Positions 1 through 5,455 of a DNA stretch of 56,123 nucleotides are shown here, one piece after another (position 1 is the first letter of the stretch; every line of letters starts with the position of its first letter). The notes beneath the pieces are model-generated. The model had not been told where the DNA came from, ran no database searches, and saw only the letters and a program-made list of their open reading frames with translations. Origin of the DNA: Burkholderiaceae bacterium (GTDB lineage: Bacteria; Pseudomonadota; Gammaproteobacteria; Burkholderiales; Burkholderiaceae_E); contig JAGXFR010000040.1 in the NCBI GenBank assembly GCA_024637155.1, positions 1 to 56,123 of the forward strand, in the 5' to 3' direction. Both the position numbers and the translations under genes were made by a program.

Positions 1-212
1 CATGCAGAGATGCCCATGAGCACGTACAGAACGGACCAGACTGGACCAAACAGCCAGCCCGGCGGCGCCCATGAAGGACGAACAAGCTCCCCATAGAACG
101 CCCCGGCGCTTGCCGACGCAAAGCCTCCGACGGCAGCCGCGACGAACGCCAGCAGCAGCCAGCCGAGCAACCCTAACGATTGGTGAATTTTTGATATGGG
201 AAGCTGATGCAT
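1..212 (-). CDS. tspO: TspO/MBR family protein, N-terminal part (truncated by window edge)
   Basis: Reverse-strand translation from ATG at 212 gives about 70 residues. They include LLGWLLLAF (first membrane helix), GGFASASAG, and the family signature VRPSWAPPGWLFGPVWSVLY. TspO/MBR proteins are five-helix membrane proteins that bind porphyrins and related ligands, often linked to tetrapyrrole and stress responses. The C-terminal helices lie beyond the window. The start is uncertain: ATG 212 lies inside the preceding decayed recombination site (171-244), while a TTG at 170 directly follows the GTTAGGG core and would begin at the first helix. It is the last visible gene of the cassette array. 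Confidence 0.85.
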   Translation of the reverse strand, partial: MHQLPISKIHQSLGLLGWLLLAFVAAAVGGFASASAGAFYGELVRPSWAPPGWLFGPVWSVLYVLMGISA

Positions 213-244
213 CACATGCGCTCCGCTTGAGTGAGGGGTTAGAC
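171..244 (-). other. Decayed or hybrid attC-like site between tauE/safE and tspO
   Basis: Eleven bases after the permease stop codon the minus strand shows a perfect RYYYAAC core, GTCTAAC (238-244). It is followed by CCCTCACTCAAGCGGAGC, which resembles the left half of an attC. A GTTAGGG core (171-177) lies 60 bases further on, one base off GTTRRRY. The right half does not pair well with the left: only short matches (AAGC with GCTT, GCAT with ATGC) are visible. Most likely this is a recombination-damaged site in which the new cassette begins at GTTAGGG. Confidence 0.45.
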
Positions 245-254
245 GTCACTTCGG

Positions 255-995
255 TCATAGCACCCGGATGGCCATGTACAGGCCAACAGCCAGCATTGAA
301 ACAAAGAACCAGCGCCGAAACGCGAGCGGGTTCAGCTTGTCCCGAACGATCTGACCAAAGTACATTCCAGCCAGCGCCGGCGCTACTGCTGCTGCCGATC
401 CAAATGCCAATTCGCGAGTAAACGCACCAGCCGCGCCAAGGCCAATGGCAAGCGCAACCGTGGAAACAGTAAAGGACAGACCCAAGGCTTGGATGAGTTC
501 GTCTTTGCTCAGGCCCAGTGCGCTTAGGTACGGGACTGCCGGCACCGCAAAGATGCCCGTCGCGCCGGTAAGTACGCCGGTCAGCCCGCCAACAACCGGC
601 CCGAGTAGGCGTTCATGGCGTAACGGCACACTGAAACGCGGCAGAAACAACCCGACCAAGGCGTAGATCGCGAGCACCACACCAAGCGCCAGTGACGGCC
701 AGCGTGAATTCGCGCCAGTTAGGAACTGAATACCCGCTGCCGTCCCTGCGCAGATGCACAGCATCATGACGGCGAGACGACGCACGACTTGTTCCGCGGA
801 TGGGCCCGCGATGAGTTGCCATACGTTCGTAACCAACGACGGCACGACCAGCAGAGCAGCGGCTTGCGCGGGTGGCATGGACAGGCTGAGCGCTCCCATC
901 GCCACCGTGGGCAAGCCCATTCCCACAACCCCCTTCACCCACCCGGCAATCAGAAAGATCGCAGCGACGAGTACAAGCGCTTCAGTAGGTGGCAT
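255..995 (-). CDS. TauE/SafE family permease
   Basis: 246 residues, almost entirely hydrophobic, with about eight predicted membrane helices arranged as two related halves. The first half carries GWVKGVVGMGLPT and the second GGLTGVLTGATGIFAVPA, the typical glycine-rich repeat of the TauE/SafE (sulfite exporter) family. Known members export sulfite, sulfoacetate or other small organic anions; the substrate here cannot be told. ATG 995 lies five bases after the GTTGGGC core of the attC site at 1001-1058, as expected for a cassette gene. There is no obvious Shine-Dalgarno sequence. The length is normal for the family. Confidence 0.85.
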   Translation of the reverse strand: MPPTEALVLVAAIFLIAGWVKGVVGMGLPTVAMGALSLSMPPAQAAALLVVPSLVTNVWQLIAGPSAEQVVRRLAVMMLCICAGTAAGIQFLTGANSRWPSLALGVVLAIYALVGLFLPRFSVPLRHERLLGPVVGGLTGVLTGATGIFAVPAVPYLSALGLSKDELIQALGLSFTVSTVALAIGLGAAGAFTRELAFGSAAAVAPALAGMYFGQIVRDKLNPLAFRRWFFVSMLAVGLYMAIRVL

Positions 996-1000
996 GTGAC

Positions 1001-1058
1001 GCCCAACGTTTGAATTCGGCCGTCGCCGTAGGCGGTCGGCTGGAACGACGGGTTAGAT
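1001..1058 (-). other. attC recombination site (58 bp)
   Basis: Read on the minus strand the site starts with ATCTAAC (matches RYYYAAC) and ends with GTTGGGC (matches GTTRRRY). Between them lie two arms, TCGTTCCAGCCGACCGCC and GGCGACGGCCGAATTCAAA, which pair imperfectly around a TAC loop. Unpaired bases remain, as needed for bottom-strand recombination. The stop codon of the upstream reductase (TAA, 1053-1055) lies within the first core, and the next gene starts five bases after the second core. This is the best-formed attC in the window. Confidence 0.82.
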
Positions 1059-1778
1059 GGCGACGTTGTAAATCACAGGCCTTTGTCCCTTCCACTTTTT
1101 CCACGTGTCATCGTCAGTGATAAGGGCGGCCATGAAGTGACCGACGTTGATTCGACTGGTCACCTCGGCGTCGAAGATCGCGCTTCTCGTTGGTGAGGAA
1201 TGTACTTCGTACTCGGTGACCTCGCTCGCGTTGATCAAGCTATCCGGACGAACCGCAACCCACTCGATTGCACCGTCGTTCTGGCCAATCTTGACTCGCA
1301 GGTAGTCGGCTGCCTTCTCATTGTCCCCGTGCGGGGGCACCAGTAGACGCACAAGCCCAATGACGCACCGTTGACCGAACGACACGCGTTCGTCGAGATC
1401 GCGGTTGCTGTTGCCGGCCGTGTTCATGAGCACGAACCTGGTTGCCGCAGCGGGACAGTTCGCCTTGATGGCTTCGCACAACCGACGGGTTGCATCAACG
1501 ACAAGCTTGGGCGGGCGTCCGTAAACGCCCTTCAAACTGATGTTGTGTCCCAAACAGGACGCCACCGCATCGCAGCCCTTGACGTGATGGGCCATCTCGG
1601 CATCGTTGAGACTCAGGATGCTTGCGCGAATCACGGACAGGCCGCCGTGATTCAAGAACCCTTGGGGCAGCTTGTCCGGCGATCGCACGATCACCCTCAC
1701 GCTCTGTCCTCGACTGAGCAATTGCTGGACGAGCAATTGCCCGGTCGCCCCGCTTGCTCCAACCACGAGAGTCGTCAT
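1053..1778 (-). CDS. NAD(P)-binding (NmrA/SDR-type) oxidoreductase
   Basis: 241 residues. The N-terminus is VVGASGATG (residues 5-13), the glycine-rich dinucleotide-binding loop of atypical short-chain dehydrogenases. It is followed by RSPDKL at the end of the second strand, suggesting NADP(H). The mid-region GCDAVASCLGH and the stretch RFVLMNTAGN fit NmrA-like NAD(P)H-binding proteins that act as reductases, epimerases or redox sensors. A classical YxxxK catalytic pair is not evident, so the reaction cannot be assigned. ATG 1778 has a good ribosome site (CAGGAG) upstream. The stop codon lies inside the attC core at 1052-1058, which marks it as a cassette gene. Confidence 0.8.
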   Translation of the reverse strand: MTTLVVGASGATGQLLVQQLLSRGQSVRVIVRSPDKLPQGFLNHGGLSVIRASILSLNDAEMAHHVKGCDAVASCLGHNISLKGVYGRPPKLVVDATRRLCEAIKANCPAAATRFVLMNTAGNSNRDLDERVSFGQRCVIGLVRLLVPPHGDNEKAADYLRVKIGQNDGAIEWVAVRPDSLINASEVTEYEVHSSPTRSAIFDAEVTSRINVGHFMAALITDDDTWKKWKGQRPVIYNVAI

Positions 1779-1805
1779 TGCGGCGGGTCTCCTGCTGTTT
1801 GTGCC

Positions 1806-1863
1806 ATCTAAGGTTTGCGCTCACGGGCGGCCCGTAAGGGCCGTCCGCTGCAACGAGTTCTCA
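1806..1863 (-). other. Degenerate attC recombination site (58 bp) overlapping the CPBP gene end
   Basis: On the minus strand the site has the same 58-bp length as the one at 1001-1058. The arms TCGTTGCAGCGGACGGCCC and GGGCCGCCCGTGAGCGCAA form a strong imperfect hairpin around TTAC. The cores are eroded: TGAGAAC in place of RYYYAAC (only AAC kept) and CTTAGAT in place of GTTRRRY (first base changed). The upstream gene's reading frame runs through most of the site and stops at 1821-1823. Function as a recombination substrate is therefore doubtful. Confidence 0.68.
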
Positions 1864-2690
1864 GCGGCTTGCGGAATGACCTCCGTGGCACCCCATTCTC
1901 TGCTGAACATAGCTTTTCGATTGAGCCAGACAACAAGCAGCGCAGCGGCAACAAAGAAAAGCGTGTCGTAGGGCTGCGCGTCAGGCCAGAGGGGATTGAT
2001 CAGCTGAAAATGGAACAGTGCGGGGAGCAGGATGCTCCCGCGCGATGCATTGAACAACTGGGTCACGATCACGCTGACGGCAACCGAACCGACAAAAAAC
2101 GGAGTGAATGACCAGGCGTTTTGCGGCGTCCCGCTCAACAAAAATGCCGGGAAGTGCCATAGGCCCCAAATGACTCCAAGAATCAGACCAGCCCATATGG
2201 GCGCCAGCTTCCGTTGCAGCAGGGGCAGTGCCAGACCGCGCCAACCAAACTCTTCGACCGGGCCTTTGATGGCCATGAATGACGATGCGACGACGAGCGC
2301 CCCAAACGAGGGAAACGGGATTGGGTCGGCGAAGAGGTTTCCCTTCATTGCCGACCCGCCGATGAAAAGCAGCGGGATGCCGATCACCAGCAGGGCATAC
2401 CAGGCCGGGGTACAGCGCCAGAGCAACAGCCTGGTCAGGTAGTGGCGCAAGCCTCCAGCGCCGCCGTGCCAGGCGACAACCATGAAGGCTGCGATTGCCG
2501 GTGCGTATACCGCCAGGAAGAAGAGCGGATGTTGGCCGGTCAATTCACCGAACAGCGCGCTCATCTTCTCCGGCAGAAAGACGAACAGGGCCACGATCCC
2601 CCACGCCAAGCCAAAGCTCACCAGCAGAAATGGCCCGAGAGCGTTGAAGGGAACCGGAATCCTGTCAGGGCTGGATGAGTCTTTCGTCAC
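1821..2690 (-). CDS. CPBP family intramembrane glutamic endopeptidase
   Basis: 289 residues, eight or so membrane helices. The three family motifs are present: VEEFGWR (E146, E147, R151), LWHF (H179) and HFQLIN (H227, N232). These are the catalytic and metal or water-binding residues of the CPBP/Abi family, whose Type II CAAX-protease-like members cleave within membranes. Bacterial roles include bacteriocin self-immunity and signalling; none can be chosen here. The start is GTG 2690, three bases after the stop of the DUF1330 gene, so the two are probably translated together. The last 13 residues (NSLQRTALTGRP and neighbours) are encoded by the attC hairpin, so they are probably not family sequence. 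Confidence 0.85.
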   Translation of the reverse strand: MTKDSSSPDRIPVPFNALGPFLLVSFGLAWGIVALFVFLPEKMSALFGELTGQHPLFFLAVYAPAIAAFMVVAWHGGAGGLRHYLTRLLLWRCTPAWYALLVIGIPLLFIGGSAMKGNLFADPIPFPSFGALVVASSFMAIKGPVEEFGWRGLALPLLQRKLAPIWAGLILGVIWGLWHFPAFLLSGTPQNAWSFTPFFVGSVAVSVIVTQLFNASRGSILLPALFHFQLINPLWPDAQPYDTLFFVAAALLVVWLNRKAMFSREWGATEVIPQAAENSLQRTALTGRP

Positions 2691-2693
2691 GAT

Positions 2694-3002
2694 TCACCTG
2701 AATGGCATTGCCTGCGCCAAGCCTTCAACACTGACGAGCCGCCCGGAACTGCACACGTCACGGATAGGCCGTAGGTTCTGGTAGACGTCGCCATTGTAGA
2801 AGGACTCGAACGCGGCAACCGACGGGAACTCGAAGAGGACGCTTCGTCTTGGCTCCCAGTCTCCTTCGTAGACTTTGTGGGTACCGCCCCTTGCGAGGCA
2901 CGCCCCTCCCGCGGCCTCGATCACCGGTTTGACACCCTTCATGAACTCTTGATACTGCGCAAGATCTCGAATTTCGACGTCAAAGACCACGTAGGCGGCC
3001 AT
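2694..3002 (-). CDS. DUF1330 domain-containing protein
   Basis: 102 residues. The opening YVVFDVEIRDLAQYQEFM, the middle GGACLARGGTHKVYEGDW and the stretch VLFEFPSVAAFESFYN are characteristic of DUF1330, small ferredoxin-like alpha/beta barrel-dimer proteins related to the monooxygenase/EthD fold. The biochemical role of the family is unknown. ATG 3002 is preceded by GGGAG at good spacing. It appears to share one cassette with the CPBP gene, since no attC separates them. About 140 bases lie between this start and the GTTAGGC core at 3140-3146; they show no gene or clear motif beyond the ribosome site and may carry the promoter. Confidence 0.85.
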   Translation of the reverse strand: MAAYVVFDVEIRDLAQYQEFMKGVKPVIEAAGGACLARGGTHKVYEGDWEPRRSVLFEFPSVAAFESFYNGDVYQNLRPIRDVCSSGRLVSVEGLAQAMPFR

Positions 3003-3139
3003 TCGCGTCTCCCTGTTGTTGGAGTTCCATTCTGAGCCAGGACCCCGCAGTACGGCTGATTGGCGCGACTGCAGGGATCGTCGGGTAGTAGGGGAGTGAC
3101 GACGAGGCTGTTGGAGGCGCGGGGCGCTCGTGCGGTGAT

Positions 3140-3146
3140 GCCTAAC
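3140..3146 (-). other. GTTAGGC core site: 3' end of an attC or an attI-like site
   Basis: The minus strand reads GCGCCGGTTAGCTCGTTAGGC ending at 3140. The last seven bases match GTTRRRY exactly, and the preceding GCCGGTTAGCTC looks like the right arm of an attC. No matching RYYYAAC core or convincing left arm is found further upstream (3147-3230). It is either a half-site left after deletion or an attI-like site, which would not need a palindrome. It marks the upstream boundary of the cassette array. Confidence 0.5.
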
Positions 3147-3411
3147 GAGCTAACCGGCGCGCCGGGTACGACAGTCGATGCCGGCACAACGCTCCCGGCG
3201 TGTCCGAGTCGGGCGCCAGGGTGGTATCGCGACAGACCTCACTGCGATGTCCCACCTTGATCACGTCGATGACGCGCTTTGCGTCGTCGATCGAGTAGAT
3301 AACGCGAACCTGTCCTTGGCGAACCCGAAAGACGGCGGTCGCTCCGGCGAGCTTCTCGCAGCCCGCAGGTTGTGGTTCCGAGGCGAGCGATTGAATGCGG
3401 CTGACGATGCG
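3142..3411 (-). pseudogene. RelE/ParE family toxin remnant (N-terminus missing)
   Basis: Beginning directly after the MFS stop codon and in the same frame, the minus strand encodes RIVSRIQSLASEPQPAG, then CEKLAGATAVFRVRQGQVRV, then IYSIDDAKRVIDVIKVGHRSEV. This is the central and C-terminal part of a RelE/ParE toxin: PxGCxKL, the R/Y-rich strand, and the terminal VGHRxEVY motif with C in place of Y. About 20 to 25 N-terminal residues and any start codon are lacking, and no antitoxin gene is seen. Homology ends near 3240. The frame then reads through unrelated sequence to a TAG inside the GTTAGGC core. It is a broken gene at the junction between chromosome and cassette array. Confidence 0.72.
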
Positions 3412-4650
3412 CTACGCGGCGTGCTTCGGCGGTGGCGGCACCCGCCAGAAGAGCAGTACGGCGAGGGCGAGCATCTCGACCCCGACCCAGATCATCCAGG
3501 CCAGCCGAAACGCGCCCGCCTCGGTGTCGACGAGGAATCGCACCGTGTCGACGATCCAGCCGAAGAGCGACTGCGAGACGAAAATCCCGACGAAGAACAG
3601 CAGGTTGTAGGCGGTGAACGCGCGGCCGGTCAGGTGCTCGGGAAAGCTCAGACCGACATGCGTCTGAATCAGCGCGAAGTGGGTGGCGAGCACGGCGAGG
3701 GCCAGCCACAGCACGATGGCGAGAGCACCCCCGGAGAGCCCGATGCCGACCTGCACCGCGAGCACCAGCGCGGTCCCGACCGAGACCACCTGCAGCACCG
3801 TCCAGCCGCGGCGCTCGATGCGCGGCGCCACCCAGCTCAACCCGAGAAAGCCGGCCAGCAACACGAGGTTGAACGCGAACAGCGTCTCCGCGGACTGCAC
3901 CGCGGACATCCCGAGCACGGTCACGAACCACGGTCCGGCCCACAGGCTCTGCAGCGAAGCGAAACTGCCGTGGATCAGGATGCCCACCGCTGCGAATCGC
4001 CACAGGTAACGGCTCGCGAACACCTGACGGTAGCCGAGCCAGAGCGTGGCTCCGCCGGGGTCGGCCTGTCCGGCGCGCTCGCCGCGGGGCAACAGCGTCC
4101 AGATCGCGGTGCTCGCGGCAAGCAGCAGCCCGGCGGCGATCCAGAACACGCCGCGCCAGCCGATCGATGGAATCGCCAGCTGCACCGGGACGGTGGTGGA
4201 CAGCGCCCCGAGCGTACCCGCCACGAGCATCCATGCCACCAGCTGTTGCTGACGCCCCGGCGCATACCAGAAGCGAAACGCCCGCAACGGGGCCATCAGG
4301 GCCCCGGCGACCCCGGCGCCGATCAGCGCCCGGCCGATCCACAGCATCACGACCCCTTGCGCGGTCGCGAACAGTACGCAGCCCAGCGCAGCGAGGAGCA
4401 GCAGGACCGCGTCGGCGCGGCGCGATCCGAATCGATCGAGCCAGACCCCGAGCGGCAGCTGCATCGCGGCGAAGGCGAGGAAGTAGGCGCTTGAGAGCGA
4501 GCCGAGCTGCGCGTTGCTGAGCGCAAAATCGCGCACCAGTTCGGGCGCGATCACCGCGTTCACCGAACGCAGCGCGTAGGACAGGAAATAGCCGGCCGCG
4601 AAGCAGGCGAAAACCCGCAGTGCGGTGCCCCCGGTGAGGTGCACGTTCAC
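3412..4650 (-). CDS. Major facilitator superfamily transporter
   Basis: 412 residues with about twelve membrane helices. The loop after helix 2 reads LGVWLDRFGSRRAD (residues 67-80), the MFS motif A. The helix 1 region FAAGYFLSYALRSVNAVIAPEL and the overall length fit the NarK/ACS-like or CynX-like MFS branches common in Burkholderiales; the substrate is unknown. It is divergent from the DUF1840 gene with a 120-base intergenic region. The stop codon TAG is immediately followed, in frame, by the toxin remnant, so the C-terminus ends exactly at a DNA rearrangement point. The last helix is complete, so function is probably intact. Confidence 0.85.
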   Translation of the reverse strand: MNVHLTGGTALRVFACFAAGYFLSYALRSVNAVIAPELVRDFALSNAQLGSLSSAYFLAFAAMQLPLGVWLDRFGSRRADAVLLLLAALGCVLFATAQGVVMLWIGRALIGAGVAGALMAPLRAFRFWYAPGRQQQLVAWMLVAGTLGALSTTVPVQLAIPSIGWRGVFWIAAGLLLAASTAIWTLLPRGERAGQADPGGATLWLGYRQVFASRYLWRFAAVGILIHGSFASLQSLWAGPWFVTVLGMSAVQSAETLFAFNLVLLAGFLGLSWVAPRIERRGWTVLQVVSVGTALVLAVQVGIGLSGGALAIVLWLALAVLATHFALIQTHVGLSFPEHLTGRAFTAYNLLFFVGIFVSQSLFGWIVDTVRFLVDTEAGAFRLAWMIWVGVEMLALAVLLFWRVPPPPKHAA

Positions 4651-4770
4651 GTCACTCCCCTCCGGCGCCGCGCACCGTTGGTAGTAGACTGGCTCGGTGG
4701 ACTGGCAAAGTCGGGGGGACGCGTGGGAGAATCAGGGGCACGACGGCCTTCGTGACAGGGAGAAGAAGAA

Positions 4771-5097
4771 ATGCTCTATGAATTCAAGTCGCGTGCCACC
4801 GGCAGCGTTTTCATGATGCAGTCGGTGGCCGAACACATCCTGCACATTATCGGCAAGTCACCGGGGAAGACGGGCATCATCACCGTCGACCAGGTTCCCG
4901 GCGCGGTGGCAGCACTTCGAAAAGCCATCGAAGAATCCGAGTCCAGGCAGGAAGATACGCGAGAAACCGATGACCGTGGCGAATCCGAAGACGGAGAAAC
5001 CGGTTCGGCCGTTTCGCTCGCGCAGCGCGCCTATCCGTTCATCGAGCTGATCGAGGCTGCACGCCAGGCCGGCAAGGACGTAACCTGGGGCGTCTGA
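4771..5097 (+). CDS. DUF1840 domain-containing protein
   Basis: 108 residues. The N-terminal block MLYEFKSRATGSVFMMQ, the central HIIGKSPGKTGIITVDQVPGA and the C-terminal block VSLAQRAYPFIELI...VTWGV are the conserved parts of DUF1840, a small cytoplasmic family found mainly in betaproteobacteria and without known function. A hydrophilic, acidic spacer (residues about 55-78) separates the two conserved blocks. The ribosome site AGGGAGAAG precedes ATG 4771. The gene heads a plus-strand group with an unknown 104-residue protein (36 bases downstream) and a CoA-transferase. The upstream 120 bases are shared with the divergent MFS gene and probably hold both promoters. Confidence 0.88.
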   Translation: MLYEFKSRATGSVFMMQSVAEHILHIIGKSPGKTGIITVDQVPGAVAALRKAIEESESRQEDTRETDDRGESEDGETGSAVSLAQRAYPFIELIEAARQAGKDVTWGV

Positions 5098-5133
5098 CAC
5101 CGCTCCCCATTTGACCGATCCATTGAGGACGAC

Positions 5134-5448
5134 ATGAGTGTAGAAGTCACCGTACGATTCGGCCCCACCCTCGAGTATCAGTACGCGCTGCGCGACGATC
5201 AGGTCGCCGACCGCATGGTTGCCGGCCAGTGGCTCGACGACCAGTTCGAGGCGCTCGGCGCCGAACCGCTGCGTGCCTCGGGAAAAGTGCTGATCGCCGA
5301 CAAGGTCCTGGCGGTCGCGCAGGCCGCCGGGCCGGAACGCTTCCAGGACAACGGCGAATGGGGCCGCAGCTTCGCCGTCCACACGATCGGCGCCCTCGGG
5401 CGCGGCGCGATCTGCGTGGACGTCGACGCGATGTCGATCACCTACTGA
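5134..5448 (+). CDS. Conserved-looking protein of unknown function
   Basis: 104 residues, no signal peptide and no membrane helix. The ribosome site TGAGGACG lies before ATG 5134, and codon use matches the neighbours. I do not recognise a family. The sequence begins VEVTVRFGPTLEYQYAL and ends RGAICVDVDAMSITY, with alternating strands and a central helical part, which suggests a small alpha/beta protein. It sits 36 bases after the DUF1840 gene and 7 bases before the CoA-transferase start, so it is probably co-transcribed with both. No catalytic motif is evident. Confidence 0.8.
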   Translation: MSVEVTVRFGPTLEYQYALRDDQVADRMVAGQWLDDQFEALGAEPLRASGKVLIADKVLAVAQAAGPERFQDNGEWGRSFAVHTIGALGRGAICVDVDAMSITY

Positions 5449-5455
5449 CCCCGTC

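Larger units (their letters stand above)
1..3146 (-). mobile_element. Integron-type gene-cassette array without a visible integrase
   Basis: Seen: a run of small minus-strand genes (DUF1330, CPBP protease, NAD(P)-binding reductase, TauE/SafE permease, TspO) is punctuated by attC-like sites at 1001-1058 and 1806-1863, a decayed site at 171-244 and a GTTAGGC core at 3140-3146. Base composition is clearly less GC-rich than the rest of the window. Known: attC sites carry RYYYAAC and GTTRRRY cores flanking an imperfect palindrome, and cassette genes usually share one orientation with attC just after the stop codon. That is the arrangement here. No tyrosine-recombinase gene is present at the upstream (right-hand) side, where attI/intI would be expected, so this could be a CALIN-type cluster, a truncated array, or the distal part of an integron continuing to the left. 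Confidence 0.75.

Noticed and set aside
2939..3187. An 82-codon minus-strand frame between DUF1330 and the toxin remnant
   Set aside because: It overlaps the DUF1330 start in another frame, has no ribosome site and no recognisable sequence, and crosses the GTTAGGC core.
3003..4770. An integron integrase gene next to the cassette array
   Set aside because: The only genes here are the toxin remnant and an MFS transporter. No tyrosine-recombinase motifs were found on either strand.
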